Notes under the pieces: generated by a model
The model's database searches: none
What the model was told of the DNA's origin: nothing
What the model saw: only the letters and a program-made list of their open reading frames with translations
Assembly: GCA_014728685.1 (NCBI GenBank)
Contig: WJLG01000079.1
Coordinates: 1-17,452 of the forward strand
Direction of reading: 5' to 3'
Length of the DNA stretch: 17,452 bases
Source: Candidatus Falkowiibacteriota bacterium
Lineage (GTDB): Bacteria > Patescibacteriota > Patescibacteriia > Patescibacteriales > WJLG01
In this document: positions 6,402 to 13,332 of the stretch, one piece after another
Numbering within the stretch: position 1 is the first letter of the stretch
Layout: each line of letters opens with the position of its first letter
Program-made: the position numbers and the translations under genes

Positions 6402-7719
6402 GAATTTCGAAGATATTAAAAAATTGAATATCCCCAAAAACCCGGGTTGTTATAAATTTTTCGATGATCAAGGCAAGCTTTTGTATATCGGCAAAGCCGC
6501 GAATCTCAGAAGCCGGGTATTTTCTTATTGGCGAAGATCTGCCGGCCACTCCCCGGCCAAACACTCGATGATGAAGCAAATCGATAAGCTCGAGGTGATC
6601 GAAACCGGATCGGAGATCGAAGCCCTGCTCTTGGAATCGAATCTGATCAAAAGATATCAGCCTCCTTACAATGTGGTCATGCGCGATGATAAGCGCTATC
6701 AATATATAAAGATCACTGAAGATGAATATCCGCGTGTTGTCACCACTCGCGAGATCGGCAAAACCGGCCGTTATTTCGGACCCTTTACTTCAGGCACGGC
6801 TGTGCGCGAAACCATGAAAGCTATCAGGAAGATCTTTCCCTGTGGCGGTTTCATCACGATGCCGAAAAATAGAACCAACGAATTAAAAGCCAAGAGATAC
6901 CCTGAACTTTATAATGCTCCTGAAAATAAAAAGAAATATAAAAAGATCATCAAACAGATCGAAACCTTCTTGGAGGGAAACGCGCGCAAGATCTTAAAAG
7001 ATTTTGAATTAAAAATCACAAAGATCAAATTGCAAATTGCAAATTGCAAAGATCAAAACAAGAAAGCCGAACTTGAAGAAAAAAGAAGTGCCCTGAAATA
7101 CAGAGTGTTAAATATGAAGAATGTCTTGGAGCATGCCAATGTCTTGTCCATCCATGATAAATACGCGGCTGATGTGGTCGAACTGGCCAAAGTTCTGTCT
7201 TTGCCGAAAACACCGCAAAGGATCGAAGGCTACGACATCTCCAACATTTTCGGGCAAGAAGCGGTCGGATCGATGGTGGTCTTCAAGAACGGCGAGCCGG
7301 ACAAGAATGAATACAGAAAATTCAAGATCAAAGAACAAATTGCAAAGAACAAATTGAAAACTGCAAGAGGAGGAGATACGGCAATGTTGAAGGAAGTATT
7401 GGAAAGACGCTTTAATAATAATTGGTCTTTGCCGGACCTGATCATCATCGATGGCGGTAAAGGGCAATTGAACGCCGGCTTGGCAATACTTAAGAAGAAA
7501 AATTTAGACATTCCGATCATTTCGATCTCCAAGGGAGAAGGACTTAGAAGCGCCAAAGCGCCGGACAAGATCTTCTTCCCGGGAGAAAAAGAGGCCCTTA
7601 AACTGCCACTGGCTTCACCGGCCCTGCATATAATAAAAAGAGTGCGCGATGAAGCGCACAGATTCGCGATAACTTATCACAGAAGCAAAAGATCAAGATC
7701 GCAACTGCAAAAAAAATAG
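6400..7719 (+). CDS. uvrC: UvrC, excision nuclease subunit C (short form lacking C-terminal HhH domain)
   Basis: UvrC makes the two incisions of nucleotide excision repair with UvrB. From the chosen ATG (MNFEDIKKL) it is about 439 residues, against roughly 600 in typical bacteria. The N-terminal GIY-YIG nuclease shows GCYKF (16-20), YIGKA (29-33), NLRSR (35-39) and E79. The C-terminal RNase H-like nuclease shows GYDISN (D279), IIDGGKGQL (D351) and DEAHRFA (H420). The protein stops just after the RNase H domain, so the (HhH)2 DNA-binding module is missing. The usual UVR helix is replaced by a lysine-rich stretch encoded partly by a CAAATTG repeat (about residues 208-221). The start was set by homology. 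An ATG at 6376 adds eight residues and cannot be excluded; a TTG at 6352 is unlikely because it lies upstream of the -10. uvrB lies on the opposite strand nearby. Confidence 0.93.
   Translation: MNFEDIKKLNIPKNPGCYKFFDDQGKLLYIGKAANLRSRVFSYWRRSAGHSPAKHSMMKQIDKLEVIETGSEIEALLLESNLIKRYQPPYNVVMRDDKRYQYIKITEDEYPRVVTTREIGKTGRYFGPFTSGTAVRETMKAIRKIFPCGGFITMPKNRTNELKAKRYPELYNAPENKKKYKKIIKQIETFLEGNARKILKDFELKITKIKLQIANCKDQNKKAELEEKRSALKYRVLNMKNVLEHANVLSIHDKYAADVVELAKVLSLPKTPQRIEGYDISNIFGQEAVGSMVVFKNGEPDKNEYRKFKIKEQIAKNKLKTARGGDTAMLKEVLERRFNNNWSLPDLIIIDGGKGQLNAGLAILKKKNLDIPIISISKGEGLRSAKAPDKIFFPGEKEALKLPLASPALHIIKRVRDEAHRFAITYHRSKRSRSQLQKK
7022..7057 (+). repeat. CAAATTG-type short repeat, copy 2 (inside uvrC)
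   Basis: Three heptamers AAATTGC in tandem are bracketed by AGATCAAA on both sides. The stretch is in frame and encodes KLQIANCK-type residues in the region where UvrC normally has its UVR helix. Confidence 0.65.
7323..7366 (+). repeat. CAAATTG-type short repeat, degenerate copy 3 (inside uvrC)
   Basis: It contains AGATCAAAG followed by two ACAAATTG units and AACTGCAAG. It encodes EQIAKNKLKTA within the RNase H-like domain, where the family normally has only a short acidic turn between the FKIK strand and the D-x-AM helix. Confidence 0.5.
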
Positions 7720-7747
7720 GCCCAACGTAATTTCTCACGCTAGGCCT
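7709..7747 (-). terminator. Intrinsic terminator of the lipoprotein gene, overlapping the uvrC stop codon
   Basis: On the minus strand AGGCCTAGCGT (7747-7737) pairs with ACGTTGGGCCT (7728-7718), an 11-bp stem with two G-U wobbles and an 8-nt loop. One A and then eight U follow (complement of 7716-7709). The uvrC TAG (7717-7719) and its last codons lie in this element, so the convergent genes share their 3' ends. Confidence 0.8.
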
Positions 7748-7765
7748 CAAGTCTGAAAACAAAAT

Positions 7766-8260
7766 TCAAGATTTGGAATAGAAGTCAACCGTATACTTTT
7801 CAGTAAAACGATCTTGTTCTATCCCTTCTGAATCGAATAATATCCACGTCTCAATTACTTCTCCACCACCTGAACGAATATGCGGAGAAGATTGTTTCCT
7901 TGCGACCCAGTTATCATCGATTTTTTTGACCTTTAAAGTCTTGCCGCTGGTTATCTCAGCGGATACTAGCAATTCACCTCTCAAAAAAACTTCCTTGTAA
8001 GAGTGATGACAGGCGCCGTACTCGCAATATTGTCCGGTCATCATTACAGCCAATGAAAGATTCGTATTTTCCATCTTTGTGCTGTCCTCGCCGGTATACA
8101 CCGTATCCAAAGAAATTGCCGGCGCTTCTTCGAATTCTTCCATTATTGCCGCCATCTGTTCTGAAGGTCCTGTTTCTTGTCTTTGACTACTTACAGGATC
8201 ATCGGAACAGCTGGCAAACAAAATCAAACAAAACACAACTGCTGAAATGAAGGCTTTCAT
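7766..8260 (-). CDS. Putative lipoprotein of unknown function
   Basis: This 164-residue protein starts with a lipoprotein signal: basic MKAF, a hydrophobic core, then LFASC with the likely lipidated cysteine at residue 18, followed by a SDDPVSS linker. The mature part is mostly beta-like and polar. It has a second cysteine pair in QYCEYGACHHSY (about residues 78-89) that could form a disulfide or bind metal, and a glycine-rich turn (RSGGGE). I do not recognise the family. A strong Shine-Dalgarno, GGGGGA, sits about 6 nt before the ATG, and the gene has its own strong terminator. It follows uvrB on the same strand with a 69-bp gap that holds a long inverted repeat, so it may be a separate transcript. 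The lipobox has F at -3, which is tolerated but not ideal. Confidence 0.75.
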   Translation of the reverse strand: MKAFISAVVFCLILFASCSDDPVSSQRQETGPSEQMAAIMEEFEEAPAISLDTVYTGEDSTKMENTNLSLAVMMTGQYCEYGACHHSYKEVFLRGELLVSAEITSGKTLKVKKIDDNWVARKQSSPHIRSGGGEVIETWILFDSEGIEQDRFTEKYTVDFYSKS

Positions 8261-8282
8261 TTCTTCCCCCTTTAAAAAATGG

Positions 8283-8321
8283 CTTAAATGTACAAGTTAA
8301 CAACTTTTTATCACATTTAAG
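8283..8321 (-). terminator. AT-rich inverted repeat after uvrB, possible terminator or operator
   Basis: CTTAAATGT (8283-8291) and ACATTTAAG (8313-8321) are a perfect 9-bp inverted repeat. Inside it, AAGTT and AACTT form a second 5-bp stem around a GTT loop. On the minus strand it is followed by CCATTTTTT, so it can act as a terminator for uvrB. It also sits just upstream of the lipoprotein start, so an operator role is possible. Confidence 0.5.
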
Positions 8322-8329
8322 AAATTTTG

Positions 8330-10153
8330 TCAAGCTATTCTGCCGTGCAAGCTGGCTTGAGCGCGCTTAGGCGTAATGCCATGCTCTTTGTTATATTTCT
8401 CCTGGATCTTCCTCCTTCTTTCGGTTTCCTTGACGGCATAGCGCATAGCCGGGGTGATCTTGTCGGCATACATTATCACCCTTCCTTCTTCGTGCCTGGC
8501 CGCTCGGCCCATGGTCTGGATCAAGGACGTCTCATTTCTCAAAAATCCGGCCATATCGGCATCCATGATCGCCACCAGTGATACTTCCGGTAAATCCAAG
8601 CCTTCGCGCAGAAGATTGATCCCGACCAAGCAATCGAATTTACCCTCGCGCAGATCGCGAAGCAGATCGACCCTTTCCAAAGTATCGATCTCGCTATGCA
8701 AATATCTGACGCGCAAACCTTGTTCGGACAAATAGTCGGTCAACTCTTCCGCCATCCTCTTGGTAAGGACTGTCACCAAAGTTCTTTCCTTCCTTTCGGC
8801 TCTAACTCTGATCTCGTTTATCAGATCGTCGACTTGGCCCTCGGTCTTTCTTATCTCCACTTTCGGATCAAGTAAGCCGGTCGGCCGAATGATCTGCTCG
8901 ACCACATTCTTGGAATTTCTGATCTCAAAATCCTGCGGAGTGGCTGAGACATAAACAGCTTGATTAATACGGTCATAAAATTCTTCAAAGCGCAAAGGGC
9001 GATTGTCGCGCGCGGATGGCAATCTGAATCCGAATTCGACCAAAGTATCTTTTCTCGAAGCATCGCCGGCATACATTCCTCTGACCTGAGGTAAGGTGAC
9101 ATGCGATTCATCAACGAACATCAAGTAATCCGAAGGGAAAAAATTCAAAAGCGTAGCCGGAGGATCGCCGGCAACCCTGTCGGAAAAATGGCGGGAATAA
9201 TTCTCAATACCGTTGCAATACCCCACCTCTTGTATCATCTCCAAGTCATAATTGGTCTTTTTTTCCAAGCGATAAGCTTCCACTTTTTTACCGGCCTTAT
9301 TAAGCGCTTTTAATCTTTGCTCCAATTCTTCACGGATCGTGATCAAAGCTTTTTTAGTCTTATCTTCCGGAGTGATAAAATGCTTGGCTGGCAATATAAA
9401 AGCTTCTTTCAGATCAAAGCCCTCGGCCTTTCTGATGTCCATAGCCCAAACAGGCAAAGTGGAGCTCGGGTCGATATTGAAACTTTTGATCTTTTCTATC
9501 TCGTCGCCGAACATCGTGATCCTGACCAAAGCTTCACCGGTAGCCAAGTGTATATCTATGTTCTCGCCCGCTATGCGAAACTGTCCGCGTTTGAATTCTT
9601 TATCATTTCTTTCATATTGGATCTCGACCAGCTCTCTGATAAGCTCATTTCTTTTGATGCTCTGTCCGATCTTAAAAGTCTTGCCCATCTGCGCATAATC
9701 CTCTCTTTCACCTATCCCATAGATACAAGAAACGCTGGCCACGATGATAACATCCCTTCTATTGATCAAAGACTGAGTAGCGGCATGCCTGAGCCTATCG
9801 ATCTCTTCATTGATATCTGTTTCCTTCTCTATATATGTATCGGTGTGCGGAATGTAGGCTTCCGGCTGATAATAATCATAATAGGAAACAAAATAATGCA
9901 CGGCATTGTTCGGAAAAAATTGCTTGAATTCCGAATATAGCTGAGCCGCCAAAGTCTTATTGTGGGAGATCACCAATGTCGGACGCTGCGCTTTTTCAAT
10001 GACCTTGGCCATGGTAAAAGTCTTTCCCGACCCGGTAACACCCAAAAGTGTCTGTTCTTTATATCCTTTTTCCAAACCGGCATAAAGATCCCCGATCGCC
10101 CGAGGCTGGTCTCCTGTCGCTTTGAATTTTGATACTAAATTGAATAATTTCAT
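8330..10153 (-). CDS. uvrB: UvrB, excinuclease subunit B (lacks the C-terminal UVR domain)
   Basis: UvrB is the damage-verifying helicase-like subunit of nucleotide excision repair; it receives DNA from UvrA and recruits UvrC. Visible are GDQPRAI (14-20), Walker A GVTGSGKT (38-45), the aromatic beta-hairpin YYDYYQPEAY (91-100), DESH (about 345), YVSATP, the second RecA-like domain with YLHSEIDTLER, NLLREGLDLPEVSL, and motif VI QTMGRAARH. The protein is 607 residues, whereas about 660-670 is usual. It ends right after KYNKEHGITPK with a short RAQASLHGRIA tail, so the UVR helical hairpin that contacts UvrC is absent. There are only 69 bp to the next gene and no leftover UVR coding sequence in any frame, so this is a real end rather than a frameshift. 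The start ATG and N-terminus (FNLVSKFKATGDQP) match the family. Confidence 0.96.
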   Translation of the reverse strand: MKLFNLVSKFKATGDQPRAIGDLYAGLEKGYKEQTLLGVTGSGKTFTMAKVIEKAQRPTLVISHNKTLAAQLYSEFKQFFPNNAVHYFVSYYDYYQPEAYIPHTDTYIEKETDINEEIDRLRHAATQSLINRRDVIIVASVSCIYGIGEREDYAQMGKTFKIGQSIKRNELIRELVEIQYERNDKEFKRGQFRIAGENIDIHLATGEALVRITMFGDEIEKIKSFNIDPSSTLPVWAMDIRKAEGFDLKEAFILPAKHFITPEDKTKKALITIREELEQRLKALNKAGKKVEAYRLEKKTNYDLEMIQEVGYCNGIENYSRHFSDRVAGDPPATLLNFFPSDYLMFVDESHVTLPQVRGMYAGDASRKDTLVEFGFRLPSARDNRPLRFEEFYDRINQAVYVSATPQDFEIRNSKNVVEQIIRPTGLLDPKVEIRKTEGQVDDLINEIRVRAERKERTLVTVLTKRMAEELTDYLSEQGLRVRYLHSEIDTLERVDLLRDLREGKFDCLVGINLLREGLDLPEVSLVAIMDADMAGFLRNETSLIQTMGRAARHEEGRVIMYADKITPAMRYAVKETERRRKIQEKYNKEHGITPKRAQASLHGRIA

Positions 10154-10183
10154 TGAAATTGAGATGCTTTATACAAATAATGC

Positions 10184-10205
10184 AGGCTCTTTGGCCTACA
10201 TTATA
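10184..10205 (-). other. Hairpin between the coiled-coil membrane gene and uvrB
   Basis: ATGCAGGC and GCCTACAT can form an 8-bp stem (one wobble) with a 6-nt loop. On the minus strand only a mixed TTATTTG follows, so terminator strength is doubtful. It lies in the 80-bp gap between the two genes. Confidence 0.3.
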
Positions 10206-10233
10206 TTAATACCACTTGAAGCAAAAGTCAAAG

Positions 10234-10485
10234 TTACTCACCCCAGACCCTGATGCCTTTTGTCTTTTCATTCAACCTATCCACTTCCGCCCGTAATTGA
10301 GCTGCTTCATCTTCAAGTGCTGATATTCGAGCCATCTGGCCGAAAAACATTTCCCAAATAAAAACCACTGTCAAAGCCACTAAAATGCTTACAATAAAGC
10401 TTATCACGATAGTTGAGGCTCCGCCGACCTTCTTCGGGGTTTCCGCTTTGGTCATCTGGCCTTGAACGTTAGATGTTTGTTCCAT
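10234..10485 (-). CDS. Small single-pass membrane protein with C-terminal coiled coil
   Basis: This 83-residue protein has a polar, probably cytoplasmic N-terminus (about 1-23), one transmembrane helix (about 25-48) and a heptad-rich segment (MARISALEDEAAQLRAEV and on, about 51-76) that predicts a coiled coil. The layout resembles FtsL/DivIC-type bitopic proteins, but that is topology only and I do not assign a family. It lies 80 bp upstream of uvrB on the same strand. It has a convincing promoter of its own, TTGTCA-18 nt-TATAAT with TG before the -10, whose -35 overlaps the thrS promoter on the other strand. Evidence that it is real: good promoter, coherent TM and coiled-coil composition, fit between neighbours. 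Confidence 0.72.
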   Translation of the reverse strand: MEQTSNVQGQMTKAETPKKVGGASTIVISFIVSILVALTVVFIWEMFFGQMARISALEDEAAQLRAEVDRLNEKTKGIRVWGE

Positions 10486-10513
10486 ATTTTTATATTTTAT
10501 TTGCTATATTTTT

Positions 10514-10543
10514 ATTATACCAGTATTTGGACCAAGTTGACAA
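10514..10543 (-). promoter_or_regulatory. Promoter of the coiled-coil membrane gene (minus)
   Basis: On the minus strand TTGTCA (10543-10538), an 18-nt spacer and TATAAT (10519-10514) are present, with TGG just before the -10 (extended -10). Transcription should start near 10507, about 22 nt before the ATG. Confidence 0.75.
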
Positions 10544-10564
10544 AAGGCGTGTAAGTGCTAATAT
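10537..10564 (+). promoter_or_regulatory. Promoter of the thrS T-box transcript (plus)
   Basis: A perfect TTGACA (10537-10542), a 16-nt spacer and TAATAT (10559-10564) preceded by TGC (extended -10) are present. Transcription should start near 10571, at the first base of the leader hairpins. Its -35 overlaps the minus-strand -35 by five bases. Confidence 0.7.
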
Positions 10565-10570
10565 TAAATT

Positions 10571-10760
10571 ACAATCAATATTTAGTGATTGCCGCGGCTA
10601 CCAACCGCGGTGCCGGATATGATACGGCATCCCAACAGGACTAAGCTAAGAATCAAAGAGTCTATATAGTTTACTATATAGGAATCTGGGTGGAACCGCG
10701 GAGACATAAGTCCTCGTCCCAGAACACCATAATTTTGGTGTTTTGAGATGAGGATTTTTT
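10571..10760 (+). promoter_or_regulatory. T-box leader of thrS (tRNA-Thr sensing)
   Basis: The conserved T-box sequence GGGTGGAACCGCGG lies at 10688-10701. It is followed by a terminator whose 5' half (TCCTCGTC) competes with the antiterminator. Upstream are a strong stem III-like hairpin CTATATAG/CTATATAG (about 10663-10682) and short hairpins: CAATCA/TGATTG (10572-10577/10586-10591), CCGCGG/CCGCGG (10592-10597/10605-10610) and TGCCG/CGGCA. The CCGCGG hairpin exposes CTACCAA, containing ACC (10600-10602), a threonine codon and the natural specifier candidate for thrS. Known T-boxes bind uncharged tRNA through the specifier and through UGGN pairing with the NCCA end; UGGA here predicts U as the discriminator base. 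The specifier arm is much shorter than a canonical stem I. The rest of the interval to the start codon (10761-10806) is AT-rich with no other feature. Confidence 0.85.
10711..10760 (+). terminator. T-box regulated intrinsic terminator before thrS
   Basis: TCCTCGTC (10711-10718) pairs with GATGAGGA (10747-10754), with an inner stem AACACCA/TGGTGTT, and is followed by T6 (10755-10760). It would stop transcription when tRNA-Thr is charged. Confidence 0.85.
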
Positions 10761-10806
10761 AATTTAATTTAATTTTAATACTTAAAAATTTATTAATTAA
10801 TATTAT

Positions 10807-12552
10807 ATGAGTAATAAAGAAAACAACGAACAATTAGAGATAATTCGCCATTCATTCTCACATGTCTTGGCAGCGGCTGTCAAAGAACTATATCCTGATG
10901 TGAAATTCGCCATCGGACCGGCTATTGATAATGGATTTTATTATGATTTTGATTTTGGCAAAGACGGAATAAAAGAAGAGGATCTAAAGGCAATTGAGAA
11001 AAAGATGAAACACCTTATAAAACAAAATCTTCAATTTTCAAACTTCGATCTTCAATTAAATGAAGCTTTGGAAAAAATGAAAAATGAACCATATAAGCAA
11101 GAGCTTATTAATGATCTGAAAAAGGCGGGGGAAAAAGAAGTAAGTTTTTATAAGCTGGGTAATTTTGAAGATCTCTGCAAGGGTCCTCATGTCGAAGCGA
11201 CCAACAAATTGAAAGCCGACGCCTTCAAGCTGGATCGCATTGCCGGAGCATATTGGAAAGGCAGTGAAAAGAACAATATGCTCACTCGCATCTACGGACT
11301 TGCTTTTGAGAGTAAAAAAGAATTGGAAGAATACATAAAAATGCGCGAAGAGATGGAAGCTCGAAACCACCGCAAAATTGGCGCGGAAATGGGACTGTTC
11401 ATGATATCGAATGAAGTTGGCCAGGGCCTGCCTATCTGGCTGCCGAACGGCTATGCCTCTAGAAGAGCTTTGGAAGATTATGTACTTTCTCTTGAGAGAA
11501 GATACGGCTACAAGCATATTCTTACTCCCGTAATCAATAAAAAAGAGCTGTTTGAAACTTCCGGACATTTAAGCCACTACAAAGAAGATATGTACGCTCC
11601 GATAGAGATCGATGATGAAACTTATTATTTGAAGCCGATGAGCTGCCCGGCCGGAATGATGGCCTACAAACACGAACCGAAAAGTTATCGCGATCTGCCT
11701 TTGAAAATAGGCGAGCTTGGCAATGTATATCGATATGAAAAATCGGGCCAACTGCACGGGCTGCAAAGGGTTAGGGGCTTTACACAGAACGACGCCCACA
11801 TATTCTGCACGGACGAACAGCTCACTGATCAATTTTTAGAGGTTTTTGAGCTTCTCGACATATTTTACAAAGCAGTCGGGTTTGAAAAATATACTTTCAG
11901 GCTTTCGCTGTCGGATGAGGATAGCGATAAATACGTTGGGAAAAGAGAAGATTGGATAAAGGCCGAGGACGCTATGAGAAAAGCTTTGAAAAAAGCCGGC
12001 TATGAATTCACTGAAGCAAAGGGTGAAGCTGCTTTTTACGGGCCTAAAGTCGATATTCAAGCAATAAACGTCTTTGGCAAAGAAGATTCGGTCTCGACAG
12101 TTCAAGTCGATTTTAACTTGCCGGAAAGATTCGACCTTACCTATATAGATAAAGATGGTCAGGAAAAAAGACCGTTCGTGATACATCGAGCCCTGATCGG
12201 TTCGTTTGAAAGGTTTTTCTCTTTTTTGATCGAATATCATGCCGGCAAATTCCCGGTCTGGTTCGCGCCTGTTCAGGTCAAATTGATCTCGGTCAGCGAA
12301 AAGCATATCGAATACGTCCAAAAACTGGCGCAAGAATTCAGAAATGCCCAGATCAGGACCGAAGTTGATATCAACGATGAAACTGTCGGCAATAAAATAA
12401 GAAAGGCCACCCAGGAAAAGGTGCCCTATATGCTAGTGATCGGAGATCAAGAAATTGATTCAGATAAGCTATCTGTCCGTGAAAGAGGATCCAGAGATAC
12501 GGTAGATTTAAGTAAAGAAGAATTGATAGACAAGATCAAGAGGTCCGTTTAG
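10807..12552 (+). CDS. thrS: Threonyl-tRNA synthetase (without N-terminal TGS domain)
   Basis: ThrRS charges tRNA-Thr. At 581 residues it begins directly in the editing (SAD) domain, lacking the roughly 60-residue TGS domain of the E. coli enzyme. The editing site is visible: H15-x3-H19 (HSFSH) and C124-x3-H128 (CKGPH). In the class II catalytic core, the zinc ligands are C280 (MSCPAG), H331 (NDAHIF) and H460 (VIHRALIGS). Motif 2 is around YRYEKSGQLHGLQRVRGF, and motif 3 includes the H460 segment with GSFERFF. The C-terminal anticodon-binding domain runs from about residue 480 (PVQVKLISV to VPYMLVIGDQE). Expression appears controlled by the T-box leader. The start has no Shine-Dalgarno, only AT-rich sequence, but it is the only methionine that keeps the editing domain whole. 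The 3' end overlaps the convergent histidine phosphatase gene by 17 bp. Confidence 0.97.
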   Translation: MSNKENNEQLEIIRHSFSHVLAAAVKELYPDVKFAIGPAIDNGFYYDFDFGKDGIKEEDLKAIEKKMKHLIKQNLQFSNFDLQLNEALEKMKNEPYKQELINDLKKAGEKEVSFYKLGNFEDLCKGPHVEATNKLKADAFKLDRIAGAYWKGSEKNNMLTRIYGLAFESKKELEEYIKMREEMEARNHRKIGAEMGLFMISNEVGQGLPIWLPNGYASRRALEDYVLSLERRYGYKHILTPVINKKELFETSGHLSHYKEDMYAPIEIDDETYYLKPMSCPAGMMAYKHEPKSYRDLPLKIGELGNVYRYEKSGQLHGLQRVRGFTQNDAHIFCTDEQLTDQFLEVFELLDIFYKAVGFEKYTFRLSLSDEDSDKYVGKREDWIKAEDAMRKALKKAGYEFTEAKGEAAFYGPKVDIQAINVFGKEDSVSTVQVDFNLPERFDLTYIDKDGQEKRPFVIHRALIGSFERFFSFLIEYHAGKFPVWFAPVQVKLISVSEKHIEYVQKLAQEFRNAQIRTEVDINDETVGNKIRKATQEKVPYMLVIGDQEIDSDKLSVRERGSRDTVDLSKEELIDKIKRSV

Positions 12553-13246
12553 CTCTTTTGGCCTTTCTAAAACGCGTTTCCAAGCTGCCGTTCTTCGGAC
12601 GCTTAAAGACGCTGGGCTTGGTCAAAGCTGAATAATTGGAAATGAATTTCACAGCTGACAGTTTGCGCTTGAAGCTCCTGTCAGAATGATGATCAACGGC
12701 ATTAACATGAAAAATGCTCTTTATATCCGAGTCCTTGAAAACCAAAGTAGAGATCGAACAGTTAAAAAGATTGAGTTCAGGGCTTTTCTCCAATTTAAAG
12801 CCCATAGCCGTACCCAAACAAGCCCTGATCACATTGCCATGAGCCACGATCATTATCTTGGCCCCGGCATATTCCTTTAAGAGCTGTTTGAAAAATTTCA
12901 AAGTTACCCGAGCCTTAAGCATTTCTTCCTTATATTTCTTGGTCCCTCGTTTCTTGCTGCTATAGATCACTTCATCGTGCTCTGAAAGCTCTCTGATAAA
13001 AACGATATTGTCGAATTTCTTATCTTTGTTGCTTTTTTGATATTTATTGATTATTTCCGCTGTTTGGCGGGCTCGATTCATATCTGAAGAGATTATCATA
13101 TCAAAAGGAAAATCTTTCAGATATTTTCCGGTCAAATTAGCCTCTTTAATGCCGCGCTTGTTCAATTTCGGCCCCGGATGCCAAGGTGTTCCCTCCTTTA
13201 CGAAATTATTATTACCGTGCCTGATAAAAGTGATGAAAGTCTCCAT
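12536..13246 (-). CDS. Histidine phosphatase superfamily protein (phosphoglycerate mutase-like) with basic C-terminal tail
   Basis: This 236-residue protein carries the branch 1 histidine phosphatase signature: FIRHG with the phospho-accepting H10, the second arginine R58 in SSDMNRARQTAE, acidic E86 in RELSE, and H136 in VAHGNVIRA. The superfamily ranges from phosphoglycerate mutases to phosphatases of sugars, nucleotides or proteins. The insertion pattern and lack of longer conserved mutase segments give no basis for choosing a substrate. Beyond about residue 195 the protein has an unusual lysine- and arginine-rich tail (RFRKAKRAKR), whose last codons overlap the end of thrS. It is transcribed divergently from argS; a TATAAT preceded by TGT lies at 13276-13281, with a weak TTGGCA 19 nt upstream. 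The start is supported by METFITFIRHG, typical for the fold. Confidence 0.88.
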   Translation of the reverse strand: METFITFIRHGNNNFVKEGTPWHPGPKLNKRGIKEANLTGKYLKDFPFDMIISSDMNRARQTAEIINKYQKSNKDKKFDNIVFIRELSEHDEVIYSSKKRGTKKYKEEMLKARVTLKFFKQLLKEYAGAKIMIVAHGNVIRACLGTAMGFKLEKSPELNLFNCSISTLVFKDSDIKSIFHVNAVDHHSDRSFKRKLSAVKFISNYSALTKPSVFKRPKNGSLETRFRKAKRAKRTS

Positions 13247-13275
13247 ATATAAAAATAAATAATAAACCTGATTCC

Positions 13276-13306
13276 ATTATAACATAAATATTTGAAATAT
13301 TGCCAA
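13276..13306 (-). promoter_or_regulatory. Promoter of the histidine phosphatase gene
   Basis: On the minus strand TTGGCA (13306-13301), a 19-nt spacer and TATAAT (13281-13276) are present, with TGT giving an extended -10. The long spacer lowers confidence. It interleaves with the argS promoter on the other strand. Confidence 0.5.
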
Positions 13307-13320
13307 ATACGGCCTAAAAT
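13292..13320 (+). promoter_or_regulatory. Promoter of argS
   Basis: TTGAAA (13292-13297), a 17-nt spacer and TAAAAT (13315-13320) are present. The expected transcription start is about 13326-13328, only about 5-7 nt before the argS ATG, so the mRNA would be nearly leaderless. Confidence 0.6.
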
Positions 13321-13332
13321 TCATACAAAACT

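Noticed and set aside
8261..8329. Possible frameshifted UVR tail of uvrB
   Set aside because: The gap is too short and is filled by the inverted repeat and the lipoprotein ribosome-binding site.
9317..9940. 207-codon plus-strand frame
   Set aside because: Antisense to uvrB, whose motifs are unmistakable.
11056..11568. 170-codon minus-strand frame, and similar ones at 11836-12333 and 14422-14931
   Set aside because: Antisense shadows of thrS and argS.
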